A stretch of DNA of 64,000 nucleotides from Oscillospiraceae bacterium (GCA_902787975.1 CADAIP010000010.1:62001-126000); one strand, 5' to 3'; counted from the first letter of the stretch, positions 52,035 to 61,713 are shown. Notes: generated by a model not told the origin, from the letters alone. Made by a program: numbers and translations.

Positions 52035-52769
52035 ATGAAAAGGATAGAGACTCATAAAAAGGCTAAAACAAAGAAAACGGCTGTAAGCACGACCCTGATA
52101 ATCGTAAGTGTCGTACTCCTTTTGGTCGGTATAGTTCTGCTTCTGATAGACCCTATTAAGCGCGCTAACAGGCGCAGGATCTCAAGCGATGCTTTGAATG
52201 AGATCGAAAAGAAGATCGTATCAACAGATCCTTCCGAAGAGCCTGTTGCAACATATGTAGTTCCAAGAAGGGGCAATGAGGTTGAAGGCGAAGGCTACGA
52301 TTTTATAGCCGAGACTGAGGAAACAGAGGAGGAAGAAGAGGAATATTACGAAGAAGATTATGTCGTTCTAAACTCCATCGGAATCCTATATATCGACAGT
52401 ATCAACCTGAGATATTCCGTTTGGGATGAGGCTTCACAGGTATCACTCAGATACGGCCTTGGCCACTACGAAGACTCCGTAATGCCCGGTCAGGACGGAA
52501 ATGCCACGATCCTCGGCCATAACTACAGAGACGGCTCGATGTTTCACAAACTGGGTAATTTAAGCATTGGTGACGAGGTCATTTTCATCGACCTCAACGG
52601 CAATGAGTATTACTACTATGTAGTTTCATCCGACATCGTCAGCGCGGATGACATATTAGATTATGCATTGGGTAATGTTACTGATTCAAAGCGTCTTACT
52701 CTCATAACATGTACTTATGAGTACGGAATGACCGGCTGGAGAAGAGTCGTTATCTGCGAACCGGGCTGA
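52035..52769 (+). CDS. Sortase (class D/E-like)
   Basis: 244 residues. An N-terminal membrane helix (about 17-38), an acidic linker (ETEETEEEEEEYYEED), then the sortase barrel. Catalytic His is in TILGHNYRDG, Cys in LITCTYEYG and Arg in GWRRVVICE. It cleaves LPXTG-type signals and joins surface proteins to the wall. The VPATG protein at 1-591 is a possible substrate. A TATAAT-like -10 lies about 45 bases upstream. The class is judged from size and motif spacing only. Confidence 0.92.
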   Translation: MKRIETHKKAKTKKTAVSTTLIIVSVVLLLVGIVLLLIDPIKRANRRRISSDALNEIEKKIVSTDPSEEPVATYVVPRRGNEVEGEGYDFIAETEETEEEEEEYYEEDYVVLNSIGILYIDSINLRYSVWDEASQVSLRYGLGHYEDSVMPGQDGNATILGHNYRDGSMFHKLGNLSIGDEVIFIDLNGNEYYYYVVSSDIVSADDILDYALGNVTDSKRLTLITCTYEYGMTGWRRVVICEPG

Positions 52770-52890
52770 ATTAATTTAGGTGTATAAAGCATAAATATAA
52801 TAATATGCCCATATTTATAATAATTCTGTTATAATTGGCGCGGGTTTTTAATAAAACTATTCAAATGAGACATTTTTGGAGGAATAAACA

Positions 52891-54171
52891 ATGGTAACGG
52901 CTATCGTTGGCGCAAACTGGGGCGATGAAGGCAAGGGTAAGATCACAGACCTTCTTGCAAATGAATCAGATATCGTAATCAGATTCCAGGGCGGAGCAAA
53001 TGCGGGACACACCATCATCAACGATCACGGAAGATTTGCACTTCATCTCATGCCTTCCGGTGTCTGCCACGAGAATATCGTAAACATCATAGGCAACGGC
53101 GTTGCTCTTGATATCCGTAAGTTCATCAACGAATACAACTCCATCAAGGAGCAGGGATTAAATCCCCAGCTTCTCGTATCAGACAGAGTTCAGGTAGTAA
53201 TGCCTTACCATGTTGATTTCGACAAGTTTGAGGAAGAGAGATTGGGCGGCAAGGCTTTCGGTTCGACAAAGTCCGGTATCGCTCCTTTCTTCTCCGATAA
53301 ATACGCAAAGATCGGTTTCCAGGTTTCCGAGCTTTTCGATGAAGAGACATTGAGAGAGAAGATCAACCGTGTTCTTGAGATCAAGAATGCACTTCTCGTA
53401 AACCTTTATCACAAGGATCCCATCGATCCCGAAGAGCTCCTCAAGGAAATGCTCGAGCAGGGCAAGCTCATCAAGCCTTTCGTTACAAACACACAGGCTT
53501 ACCTCTATGAGGCATTGAAACAGGATAAGAAGATCCTCCTGGAAGGCCAGCTCGGCACAATGAAGGATCCTGACATGGGTATCTATCCGATGGTTACTTC
53601 TTCTTCAACATTGGCTGGTTACGGCTGCGTAGGCGCAGGCATTCCTCCTTATGAGATCAAGAAGATCGTCGTTGTTACCAAGGCATACTCTTCATCTGTA
53701 GGCGGCGGCGCTTTCGTTTCCGAGATCCTGGATGAAGCAGTTGCAAAAGAGCTCAGAGACAGAGGCGGCGACAAGGGTGAGTACGGCGCTACAACAGGAC
53801 GTCCGAGAAGAGTTGGCTGGTTCGACTGCGTTGCTACACGTTACGGCGTAAGACTCCAGGGCGGTACAGACGTTGCCCTCACAAACCTTGACGTTTTGGG
53901 TTATCTTGATAAGATCCCTGTCTGCACGGCTTATGAGATCGACGGTGAGATCACAAAGGATTTCCCGAATCCCACACAGCTCGACAGATGCAAGCCTGTT
54001 ATCGAATACTTACCTTCATGGAAGGGCAAGGGCGAGATCAGAGGTATCACAGAGTACGACAAGCTCCCCAAGGAAGCACAGGATTACGTTGAGTTCATCG
54101 AAAAGGAGATCGGCGTACACGTATCCATCGTTTCCACAGGTCCTGTAAGAGAAGAGATCATCCGCAGATAA
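52891..54171 (+). CDS. purA: Adenylosuccinate synthetase
   Basis: 426 residues, full length. GANWGDEGKGKITD is the P-loop-like start, FQGGANAGHTI carries the catalytic His, and GATTGRPRRVGWFD and KGEIRGITEYDKLP are family signatures. It makes adenylosuccinate from IMP, the first step to AMP. GGAGGAATAAAC precedes the ATG. purA, a lipoprotein and guaA follow in one direction, placing both purine branch enzymes together. Confidence 0.98.
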   Translation: MVTAIVGANWGDEGKGKITDLLANESDIVIRFQGGANAGHTIINDHGRFALHLMPSGVCHENIVNIIGNGVALDIRKFINEYNSIKEQGLNPQLLVSDRVQVVMPYHVDFDKFEEERLGGKAFGSTKSGIAPFFSDKYAKIGFQVSELFDEETLREKINRVLEIKNALLVNLYHKDPIDPEELLKEMLEQGKLIKPFVTNTQAYLYEALKQDKKILLEGQLGTMKDPDMGIYPMVTSSSTLAGYGCVGAGIPPYEIKKIVVVTKAYSSSVGGGAFVSEILDEAVAKELRDRGGDKGEYGATTGRPRRVGWFDCVATRYGVRLQGGTDVALTNLDVLGYLDKIPVCTAYEIDGEITKDFPNPTQLDRCKPVIEYLPSWKGKGEIRGITEYDKLPKEAQDYVEFIEKEIGVHVSIVSTGPVREEIIRR

Positions 54172-54188
54172 TTCACGGGGAATTTAAT

Positions 54189-55877
54189 ATGAAAAATGCT
54201 TTAAAGAGGGCAGCAAGTCTTGTAATGACTACTGTCCTGCTTGCAATTGCTCTTTTGCCGTCAGGATGTACCAGCAGGGCAAAAGACGAGGAAGCAATTA
54301 AGGAAACCACCCGGCAGTTCATTGATGCTTTTCCCACGGGAGATAAAAAAGACATAGAAGAACTTGTTGACGGTGACTTTTCATTCGATATCAAGGACAA
54401 AGACAGAGCCGAACTCGTGTTCAGGGCAGCTTCGAAAACAGAGATCATCGAATACAAAAATATTGAGATCGACAGACAGTCAAATTCCGCCAGAGCAAGA
54501 CTTAAGATTAGTTATGTTGATTTTATAAAACTTACGGACAGCGTCTTCGGCACATACCTGTCAAAAGAAGACTATCTCCAAAAGATAGATAATAATGAAG
54601 GATTAAGCACGACCAATCTTACATTGAGATATCACTACGATAAGGATCTGGGTCGCTGGCTTATTGATGATGCTTCAGCTGAAAAGTATGAGCATCTTTT
54701 CCACGACGCCTTCTGGATAAGTCTGGCAAAGTTATCCGTAAAAGAAGCCAAAGATGCTTTCGAAAACCTTATCCCGGGTCTTGCCAATGGTGAGTTTGAA
54801 CAGGACTACTACACGTTCTGTCTTGAGAACGCCATGATTTTCGGAGACGGAGACAGCGAAGATCCGGCGATCCGTGAAGCTGCAACGGAGTTTGTAAAAT
54901 CCTACTATTCGTACATTGTGGAACAAGGCATCGAAGTAAAGATAGACGATAACTTTAATCCTTACAGTGCAGTTGTTACCGGATATGCGCCCTCAAGGGA
55001 AGATATCCTTGACTATCTGAACACCGACGAGTACGTAACTGAATGGTATATGGCTTATACCAGAGCCGAAAATGCTGCCGATATCAACAGTTACAATGAG
55101 ATCTGGAACCGGTTCTATGCCGGTATCTACTACGATCTGGCCAAGAATATCCCTGACATGAAATGGGACAATTATGAGATCAACCTTTCGATCAGACCGA
55201 CTTCAGAAGACCCGCAGATTGAAAGCGAATGGTACATTTTCCCGCTGACTGTCGACGATATTTACACGGCAACAAAGATTACAAACGAGCAGGAACTCAG
55301 GTGCCGTCAGAAGGCTGTTGAGGCACTTTACTATGCCGGTGAAATTACGGAAGCCCAGTACAAGGCTTATATGGAAGCGATCGAAAGGGACAGGAACAGC
55401 GCAAGCGATCCGAATTCAGGCAACGGTTATACGGTTACCGAGCAGGATGTTAACTGGAGCGGTACAAAGACGCACACCAACCAGGCTGTCGGAGTATACG
55501 AGTACCTTCCTGACTGGTCAGACGGAACGCTCATATACGGCGCCTCTGCACTCGACAGCAACGGCATCTACATGCATTACAGCAAGGAACCCGGTTGGCT
55601 TCATACGGCAGGTTACAACATTGGTGATGACGGCGTTACTGTAATGCTCAAATATGACCACGTATTTCTCGCAGGAGACGAACTGGAATACGACTGGTAC
55701 ATAAACGGGGAACAGTACGGTGATACGGTAAAATTCACCGTTGAAGATGACGGAACTCTCGAATTTGAATTCACTTTTCCCGATTATGAGATCGACAGAT
55801 ACAGCACATGCGAACTCCGTTTGTGGGAGTCGGGACATTCGCATGTAATCGCGTATGTAAAACTGACCAAAACATGA
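54189..55877 (+). CDS. Lipoprotein of unknown function
   Basis: 562 residues. Signal peptide with lipobox LLPSGC. The N-terminal ~150 residues (KETTRQFIDAFPTGDKKDIEELVDGDF) resemble the N-terminal domain of the lipoprotein at 8743-10302. The middle is acidic and helical. Residues about 420-562 form a beta-rich domain (WSGTKTHTNQAVGVYEYL, LKYDHVFLAGDELEYDWYINGE) like an Ig-type module. Starts 17 bases after purA, so it may be co-transcribed. No enzymatic motif seen. Confidence 0.75.
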   Translation: MKNALKRAASLVMTTVLLAIALLPSGCTSRAKDEEAIKETTRQFIDAFPTGDKKDIEELVDGDFSFDIKDKDRAELVFRAASKTEIIEYKNIEIDRQSNSARARLKISYVDFIKLTDSVFGTYLSKEDYLQKIDNNEGLSTTNLTLRYHYDKDLGRWLIDDASAEKYEHLFHDAFWISLAKLSVKEAKDAFENLIPGLANGEFEQDYYTFCLENAMIFGDGDSEDPAIREAATEFVKSYYSYIVEQGIEVKIDDNFNPYSAVVTGYAPSREDILDYLNTDEYVTEWYMAYTRAENAADINSYNEIWNRFYAGIYYDLAKNIPDMKWDNYEINLSIRPTSEDPQIESEWYIFPLTVDDIYTATKITNEQELRCRQKAVEALYYAGEITEAQYKAYMEAIERDRNSASDPNSGNGYTVTEQDVNWSGTKTHTNQAVGVYEYLPDWSDGTLIYGASALDSNGIYMHYSKEPGWLHTAGYNIGDDGVTVMLKYDHVFLAGDELEYDWYINGEQYGDTVKFTVEDDGTLEFEFTFPDYEIDRYSTCELRLWESGHSHVIAYVKLTKT

Positions 55878-55990
55878 GGTTTTACAAACAACGCGATTTG
55901 CACGAATAACGAACAAAAAAGTATCATAGTAGGAACTTTGTCAGAGTATAATTTACCCATAACTTCTATATGATTCCCGGAGGATTTTCT

Positions 55991-57532
55991 ATGGCGCAGG
56001 AGATGATCCTTGTCCTCGATTTCGGAGGACAGTATAACCAGCTTATTGCCAGAAGAGTCAGAGAGCTCTCGGTCTACAGCGAAGTAAGACCTCACACAAT
56101 GAGTCTCGATGAGATAAAGGCACTTAATCCGAAAGGCATCATACTTACCGGCGGTCCTTCAAACGTATACGATGACGATTCCCCGAAATGCTCGCCCGAC
56201 CTATTTAAAATGGGCATTCCTGTACTCGGTATCTGCTACGGCGCTCAGCTCATGAACTATCTTCTGGGCGGCGAAGTGAAGGCTGCTCCGGTAAGAGAAT
56301 ACGGACACACCGACGTTCTTGTCGACACAGACGCAAAGCTTTTCAAGGACGTCTCACCCAAGACAGTATGCTGGATGAGCCACACGGTCTACATCGCACA
56401 GCCCGCGCCCGGATTCAAGATCACGGCTCACACGGAAGTCTGCCCCGTCGCAGCAGCGGAGAACGTTGAGGAGAACCTCTATTGCGTTCAGTTCCATCCC
56501 GAAGTCGTACACACAGTTGAAGGCACAAAGATGCTCGCAAACTTCGTTAAGGACGTCTGCAAGTGCAAGTGCGACTGGAAGATGGATTCATTTGTTGATA
56601 CATCCATTAAGGAGATCCGCGAGAAGGTCGGCACAGGCCGTGTCCTCTGCGCTCTTTCCGGTGGTGTTGATTCATCTGTTGCAGCAGTCCTTCTTTCAAA
56701 GGCTGTCGGCAAGCAGCTCACATGCGTATTCGTTGATCACGGTCTCTTAAGAAAGGACGAAGGCGACGAGGTTGAAGCAGTCTTCGGTCCTGAAGGACCT
56801 TACGATCTTAACTTCATCAGAGTCAATGCCCAGGAGCGTTTCTATTCAAAGCTCGCAGGTGTTGAAGATCCTGAGACAAAGCGAAAAATCATCGGTGAGG
56901 AATTCATCCGCGTCTTCGAAGAAGAAGCAAAGAAGATCGGTGCCGTCGACTTCCTCGTTCAGGGCACTATCTATCCTGACGTTATCGAATCCGGCCTCGG
57001 CAAGAGCGCCGTCATCAAGTCACACCACAACGTAGGCGGACTTCCTGACTATGTTGATTTCAAAGAGATCATCGAGCCCCTCCGTCTCCTCTTCAAGGAC
57101 GAAGTAAGAAAGGCCGGCCTTGAGCTCGGCATCCCTGATAACCTCGTTTTCCGTCAGCCGTTCCCCGGCCCCGGACTCGCTATCAGGATCATCGGCGAAG
57201 TTACTGCAGAGAAGGTTAAGCTCGTTCAGGATGCAGATGCGATCTTCAGAAGAGAAATGCAGCTCGCAGGCTTCGACAAATATGCTAACCAGTATTTCGT
57301 AGCCCTCACCAATATGCGTTCAGTAGGATGCATGGGTGATGAGAGAACATACGATTACGCATGCCTCTTAAGAGCAGTTACAACAACAGACTTCATGACC
57401 GCCGAAGCAGCAGAGCTTCCCTGGTCACTCATCAACAAAGTCACAAGCAGGATCGTCAACGAAGTCAAAGGCATCAGCCGCGTCTTCTACGACTGCACGG
57501 GCAAGCCCCCGGCAACGATTGAGCTTGAATAA
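55991..57532 (+). CDS. guaA: GMP synthase (glutamine-hydrolysing)
   Basis: 513 residues from the ATG at 55991 (GGAGG upstream). The glutaminase domain has [11 protein letters not shown] with the nucleophile Cys and QFHPEV with His and Glu. The ATP-pyrophosphatase domain has the P-loop [11 protein letters not shown]. The C-terminal dimer domain ends [17 protein letters not shown]. It converts XMP to GMP. The guaA 3' end is a known integration site for tyrosine-integrase islands, and such an element lies downstream here. Confidence 0.98.
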   Translation: MAQEMILVLDFGGQYNQLIARRVRELSVYSEVRPHTMSLDEIKALNPKGIILTGGPSNVYDDDSPKCSPDLFKMGIPVLGICYGAQLMNYLLGGEVKAAPVREYGHTDVLVDTDAKLFKDVSPKTVCWMSHTVYIAQPAPGFKITAHTEVCPVAAAENVEENLYCVQFHPEVVHTVEGTKMLANFVKDVCKCKCDWKMDSFVDTSIKEIREKVGTGRVLCALSGGVDSSVAAVLLSKAVGKQLTCVFVDHGLLRKDEGDEVEAVFGPEGPYDLNFIRVNAQERFYSKLAGVEDPETKRKIIGEEFIRVFEEEAKKIGAVDFLVQGTIYPDVIESGLGKSAVIKSHHNVGGLPDYVDFKEIIEPLRLLFKDEVRKAGLELGIPDNLVFRQPFPGPGLAIRIIGEVTAEKVKLVQDADAIFRREMQLAGFDKYANQYFVALTNMRSVGCMGDERTYDYACLLRAVTTTDFMTAEAAELPWSLINKVTSRIVNEVKGISRVFYDCTGKPPATIELE

Positions 57533-57550
57533 CCGACAAAAATCATAAGA

Positions 57551-57580
57551 AGCCCGAAATCATTGCGTTTCGGGCTTTAT
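57551..57580 (+). terminator. Terminator of guaA
   Basis: Perfect 9-bp stem AGCCCGAAA / TTTCGGGCT and TTATAAT tail, 18 bases after the stop. Confidence 0.85.
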
Positions 57581-57818
57581 AATATCTTCCGTGAGTTCAT
57601 TTTGAGTTCACTTTGTTTTATTTTGGAATAATCAGAATATTATTTCTGATGTTTTCTGCTGCATAAAAAATCATGTTATGAATGATTAGATTTCTACCTA
57701 AAAAGCATGGTGAATACCTTCCGGTGTGCTTCAATTTTTTCTTTATTTTTCTCAAAAACGATCAAAAACATAATTCCCAACCTGCCTAAAACGGTATTTT
57801 TCGCCCCTCAAAAACGGC

Positions 57819-57867
57819 CTTAGTGTTAAGAACTCTTAACACTAAGTGCCATTTTGGGCACTTTTTT
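57819..57867 (+). terminator. Palindrome plus terminator-like hairpin before the RNA repeat region
   Basis: CTTAGTGTTAAGA / TCTTAACACTAAG (57819-57846), directly followed by AAGTGCC-ATTTTG-GGCACTT and TTTTT. The first of three hairpins of the same type that separate the RNA repeat units. 57581-57818 holds nothing I can name. Confidence 0.75.
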
Positions 57868-57889
57868 GAAATTTCTTCGAAAACGAGGC

Positions 57890-58135
57890 TAAAAAACAAC
57901 CCCTCTCAGTCAAGTAGTAGTGAAGGGAGAAATATCTTCAAACCTGAACCGAAAGAACGAAGCGATAAAAGTCGTGTTCTGCAAAATTGATTTCATGTTA
58001 GTTTTAGGACTTTATATCAAATTTCAGACAACTTTTATTAGCACCCTTCTTTTTGGCTCTCCCCCATTCCTTAAGGGTGAAAGACGTTTTCTTCTTAAGG
58101 CACCCCATAGTGTTAAGAAGTCTTAACACTAAAAG
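57890..58135 (+). repeat. Degenerate first unit of the structured RNA repeat
   Basis: Begins CTAAAAAACA(A)CCCCTCTC then AGTCAAGTAGTAGTGAAGGGAG, nearly identical to the start of the third unit at 58762. Similarity stops after about 60 bases. It ends with the hairpin TAGTGTTAAGA/TCTTAACACTA (58108-58131) and T-run. The structured core is missing. Confidence 0.75.
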
Positions 58136-58207
58136 CTTTTTTCGATTATTCGTCAATTTGACAAGGCCAAAATGCTAGGACAGCAGAGGGGTGTTTGTGG
58201 AGTAAAG

Positions 58208-58590
58208 GTGAAGGATGAAATATTTCGAACTTCACCGCAGCTTGACAATTGAATACTAAACCGAAAGGTACGTTAACTTGTATCGGTGTTAAAATACCAA
58301 GCCAAGTTGATCCCGACCGCGCGATGACCTTCCGAAAGGGAGAGAGCGATAACGGGGATGGATCAGAATCGGGATTGCACCCCGAGGGAGGCGATGACAG
58401 GTACAAAGTCATAATGATACTTCTGTGAAGAGCAGCGGAGGCGAATTGGTCTCCGGGGTGGGATTTCGAAGTTCCCACTCATGATCTCGTAGTCAGCAAT
58501 ACGAGAGCCTTCCGGTTTCCCAGGGAGATTCGAAAGCCAAAAGGCCAGTAGGTCTCTCGCCCGCAGGGGGGCTACAGGAGAAATACTGCG
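58208..58590 (+). ncRNA. Copy A of a ~383-nt structured non-coding element
   Basis: From GTGAAGGATG to AAATACTGCG, nearly collinear with copy B (58794-59175). Helices visible: GTGAAG/CTTCAC; AACTTG/CAAGTT; GATCC (58309-58313)/GGATC (58360-58364); GGAG/CTCC; CTCGT (58486-58490)/ACGAG (58501-58505). At two of these, both partners differ from copy B, keeping the pairs. No open frame is shared by the two copies. I cannot assign a known RNA family. Orientation is taken from the terminator hairpins. Confidence 0.7.
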
Positions 58591-58692
58591 ATAATTCGAG
58601 TTTGAGAACAAGGGTATTGAAACCAGAAGATTTCCACCAAAAACGACTCAAAACTGTCATCAGACAAATGTCAAATTGGGCTCAAAAATGGG

Positions 58693-58732
58693 CCGGTCTG
58701 TTAAAAAGTGTTAACAGATCGGGATATTTTTT
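58693..58732 (+). terminator. Hairpin with T-run after RNA copy A
   Basis: CCGGTCTGTTAA / TTAACAGATCGG (one G-U pair), then TATTTTTTC. Same type as the hairpins at 57819 and 58108. Confidence 0.75.
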
Positions 58733-58793
58733 CAAGTTTTTCAAAAAAACTCAGAAATGATGCTAAAAAACACCCCCTCTCAGTCAAGTAGTA

Positions 58794-59175
58794 GTGAAGG
58801 GAGAAATAACTTCGAACTTCACCGTTACTTGACAACTGAATACTAAACCGAAAGGTACGTTAACTTGTATCGGCGTTAAAATACCAAGCCAAGTTGACTC
58901 CGACCGCGCCATGACATCTTTCGGGAGAGAGCGATAAAGGGGATGAGTCAGAATCGGGGTTGCAACCCGAGGGAGGCGATGACAGGTACAAAGTCATAAT
59001 GATACTTCTGTGATGAGCAGCGGGGGCGGATCAGTCTCTGGGGTGGGATTTCGAAGCTCCCACTCATGATCCCGTAGTCAGCAATACGGGAGCCTTCCGG
59101 TTTCCCAGGGAGATTCGAAAGTCGAAAGGCCAGTAGGTCTCTCGCCCGCAGGGGGGCTACAGGAGAAATACTGCG
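58794..59175 (+). ncRNA. Copy B of the ~383-nt structured non-coding element
   Basis: Second complete copy, offset 586 bases from copy A, with the CCCCTCTC leader at 58773-58781. Paired segments GACTC (58896-58900)/GAGTC (58945-58949) and CCCGT (59071-59075)/ACGGG (59086-59090) are compensated versions of those in copy A. CGGGGTT-GC-AACCCG is a perfect arm. No terminator hairpin like the others follows. The next gene is the minus-strand repressor of the mobile element, about 100 bases on. Confidence 0.7.
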
Positions 59176-59278
59176 GAAAAAGAAATAAATCTATGGATAA
59201 CTATACCTAAAAAAACACGTTAAAACGAAATACGATTATGTGCAGTATTGATCGTGTTTACAAATACAATAGGGGATA

Positions 59279-59902
59279 TCAGTCCTCAAGTATACTGATA
59301 CCCTTAGAAGAGTCCAGGCTTATCTTATAGCTCGTTAAGTTTATCTCGAGTAATCCGATATCCTTTTTTGCTTGATCCAAGCATGTCTTTTCTTTGCGGG
59401 AGAGTTTACTCTTTCCTTCAAGATTGGAAATGGTGTTGTAAAGTGATTCCCATTCGATCATCTTCGAAAGCACGAAGTCGTTTTGGAGTTGGAGCGTGAT
59501 CTTCGAAAGATCAAGGGAACCTTTAACATCAGGATATAAAAGTCTGAAATATGCAAACAAAGTATCTGAAGTAGTAAAGCGGGCGGTATTCCTGATAATG
59601 ACACCATTCTCATCTCTGTCGCCGGAGAGCGTCATTACACCGGACTTGTGAAGAGACAATAATAGTTCAAACAAATTGCCGAGAGTTCTAAAACTCTTTG
59701 TTTCGGATTCGAGATCATTAAGTATGGAATAACTGATTCCCAGTGCAGTTGCAATCTTTCTTAGCTGGTCATCTCGTGGAGTCATCTTTCCTGATTCGTA
59801 ATTACAGATAGAAACATAGTGAATGCCGCTGGCTGCTGCCAACTCTCTTTGAGTCATATCCGCACTCTTACGATAGTATCTGATCCTTTCTCCTATTGTC
59901 AT
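59279..59902 (-). CDS. XRE-family repressor of the mobile element
   Basis: 207 residues. N-terminal HTH (about 2-60): IGERIRYYRKSADMTQRELAAASGIHYVSICNYESGK. The C-terminal part has no peptidase or sensor motif that I recognise. GGAGGTAAGT lies before the ATG. It is divergent from the xis-int genes, with a paired operator between them: the lysogeny-type switch arrangement of integrative elements. Confidence 0.88.
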   Translation of the reverse strand: MTIGERIRYYRKSADMTQRELAAASGIHYVSICNYESGKMTPRDDQLRKIATALGISYSILNDLESETKSFRTLGNLFELLLSLHKSGVMTLSGDRDENGVIIRNTARFTTSDTLFAYFRLLYPDVKGSLDLSKITLQLQNDFVLSKMIEWESLYNTISNLEGKSKLSRKEKTCLDQAKKDIGLLEINLTSYKISLDSSKGISILED

Positions 59903-59909
59903 ACTTACC

Positions 59910-59946
59910 TCCGCAATTAGTGAAAGTTTAACACATAATTAGCGGA
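59910..59946. promoter_or_regulatory. Inverted-repeat operator in the repressor/excisionase divergent region
   Basis: TCCGC-AATTA at 59910-59919 and TAATTAGCGGA at 59936-59946, complementary apart from one base. It lies directly upstream of the repressor start and probably autoregulates it. Confidence 0.6.
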
Positions 59947-59983
59947 AGCATTAATTTTAAGTTGAAATCTTATTGATTTATTG

Positions 59984-60012
59984 TTGTTGTACAACTAAAC
60001 TGTTAGTATAAA
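59984..60012 (+). promoter_or_regulatory. Promoter of the xis-int operon with flanking palindromes
   Basis: TTGTTG, 17-base spacer, TATAAA at 60007-60012. GTTGTACAAC (59986-59995) and TGTTAG ... CTAACA (60001-60020) overlap it and are operator candidates for the repressor. Confidence 0.55.
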
Positions 60013-60057
60013 CGCTAACAAGATTATCAAAACTATTAATATATCGAGGTAACAAAA

Positions 60058-60291
60058 ATGGAAAATATTAAGTTTTATGTAACAGCCGAAGAGCTTTCAG
60101 AAGCTTACGGCATCTGTTTATCCAAGGCCTATAAGTTGATCAGACAGCTTAACGCCGAACTTGAAGCAAAAGGCTTCATTATAGTTCAGGGCAAGGTTCC
60201 GAGAAGATACGTAGAAGAACGTGTATACGGGTATTCTCCGGTATCTTCGATCCGGGAGGAGGAACCCGGTTCTGATAAGGAGGCCGTATGA
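60058..60291 (+). CDS. Small excisionase-like DNA-binding protein
   Basis: 77 residues. A winged-HTH like Xis/MerR-type excisionases: FYVTAEELSEAYGICLSKAYKLIRQLNAEL, then GKVPRRYVEERVYG. It overlaps the integrase start by four bases, the usual xis-int coupling. It would direct excision together with the integrase; a regulatory role instead is possible. Confidence 0.75.
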   Translation: MENIKFYVTAEELSEAYGICLSKAYKLIRQLNAELEAKGFIIVQGKVPRRYVEERVYGYSPVSSIREEEPGSDKEAV

Positions 60292-61370
60292 GTGCACAGA
60301 AAGATATAAATACAGGAAAGTGGTATATCCAGTACCGGTATACCGACTGGACGGGAAAGCGCAAGCATTCGGTTAAGCGTGGTTTTAACACAAAGCGTGA
60401 AGCCGAGGATTGGCTTATAAGTTTTCAGCATAAGAAGGGGTCAAAGCTCAACATATCTTTTGGAGAGTTCACAGAGATGTACTTTGAAGATATGTCGGCC
60501 AGATTAAGAAAGTCAACACTTTTAGGTAAGCGGTATCTGTTTGACTCGAAGATCCTTCCGTATTTCAAGGACAAACAGCTGGATGAGATAACAGTATCCG
60601 ATATCAGAAAATGGCAGAATCATCTCATAAAAACGGAGAAATCTGCCACTTATATCAAGACGATCAATAATCAGATGGCCGCATTATTCAATTATGCCGT
60701 CAGATATTATGATCTTGGTTCTAATCCTTGTGCTAAGGCCGGAACCATAGGTAAATCTAATGCTGACGAGATGAACATCTGGACACTGGAAGAGTTTACG
60801 AAATTCCTTGATGCAATTATCGATAAACCACAGTCATATTTGGCTTTTATGCTTCTCTTCTGGACTGGTATGCGTGTAGGTGAACTCTTGGCTTTAACGC
60901 CGGCTGATATAGATTGTGAAAACCGTGTTATCAGGATTACTAAATCATATCAACGTCTTAAAAAAGAAGATCTTATAACTGAGCCGAAAACAGAATGCAG
61001 CCGAAGGAAGATTACGATACCTGAATTCATAATCCCGTATATTCAAGATTATGAGAGCCGTATCTATGGTCTCAAGAAGAATGATCGGTTATTTCCCTTC
61101 ACAAAGGATTTTCTTGAGCACGAAATGAAGCGGGGAGTCAAAACCTCAAACGTTAAGAAGATCAGGATACACGACCTTCGTCACAGCCATGCAAGTCTGC
61201 TTATATCTATGGGATTTGGTGTAAAGGAAATACAAAACAGATTAGGCCATCAGAAATCATGCACGACACTTGATACCTATTCACATCTGTATCCTGATTC
61301 TCAAGATAAGTTAGCAAGTAGATTGAACAGTATCTATAAAGGAGGCAGCGATGAAAAAGAAGAAGAATGA
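60288..61370 (+). CDS. int: Tyrosine recombinase (integrase)
   Basis: 360 residues. N-terminal arm-binding domain (GKWYIQYRYTDWTGKRKHSVKRGF), core-binding SAM-like domain about 60-160, catalytic domain with Arg in TGMRVGELLAL, HxxR in HDLRHSHASL, Lys in the beta-hairpin region (EPKTECSRRKI), and nucleophile Tyr in TLDTYSHLYPD. AAGGAGGCC leads the ATG. It integrates the element, most likely at the guaA 3' end upstream. Confidence 0.95.
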   Translation: MSAQKDINTGKWYIQYRYTDWTGKRKHSVKRGFNTKREAEDWLISFQHKKGSKLNISFGEFTEMYFEDMSARLRKSTLLGKRYLFDSKILPYFKDKQLDEITVSDIRKWQNHLIKTEKSATYIKTINNQMAALFNYAVRYYDLGSNPCAKAGTIGKSNADEMNIWTLEEFTKFLDAIIDKPQSYLAFMLLFWTGMRVGELLALTPADIDCENRVIRITKSYQRLKKEDLITEPKTECSRRKITIPEFIIPYIQDYESRIYGLKKNDRLFPFTKDFLEHEMKRGVKTSNVKKIRIHDLRHSHASLLISMGFGVKEIQNRLGHQKSCTTLDTYSHLYPDSQDKLASRLNSIYKGGSDEKEEE

Positions 61371-61713
61371 ACATAATCGCAAAAGAAACCGGTCGATTAC
61401 CTTCAGGCTTACAAGAGAAGAAGAGCTTAAGATCAGGGAGCGGATTAACGTTCTAGGTATCCCGATGCAGGAGTTTTTTCTTGATTCATTCACCAGTACT
61501 GAGATAGTTATCTTATGGGGAATGTTTGCGAACGAGCGTCTTGCTATTGAGATTAAAAGATTAAGTAACGTTCTTGAAGATGCCCTCTCTCTTGAAGATG
61601 ATAACATCGATGTTGATGAAGTTCTTGATGATGTGAGGTGTTGCCGCATCTGTCTTGAAGAGATCGAGAGCATCCTCCGGCAAGGGCATCAGCTTCCGGA
61701 GGAACAACTCTAG
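61351..61713 (+). CDS. Small basic ribbon-helix-helix-like protein
   Basis: 120 residues. Very basic start (KKKKNEHNRKRNRS), then ITFRLTREEELKIRERINVLG resembling the RHH region of MobC-type accessory proteins, and an acidic C-terminus with CCRIC. Preceded by GGAGGCAGCG and overlapping the integrase end by 20 bases. It may be a mobilization accessory or regulatory protein; the assignment is weak. Confidence 0.6.
   Translation: MKKKKNEHNRKRNRSITFRLTREEELKIRERINVLGIPMQEFFLDSFTSTEIVILWGMFANERLAIEIKRLSNVLEDALSLEDDNIDVDEVLDDVRCCRICLEEIESILRQGHQLPEEQL

Noticed and set aside
58236-58262. rRNA spacer or promoter (TTGACAATTGAATACTAA)
   Set aside because: The words resemble rRNA spacer sequence but no rRNA follows, and no -10 element lies at the right distance from TTGACA.
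57920-58611. Short open frames in the guaA-downstream repeat region (for example 57920-58126 and 58146-58478)
   Set aside because: Not shared between the two repeat copies, poor composition and no Shine-Dalgarno; the pairing evidence favours RNA.
58208-59175. Group II intron or retron
   Set aside because: No domain V sequence, no reverse transcriptase and no msr/msd layout.
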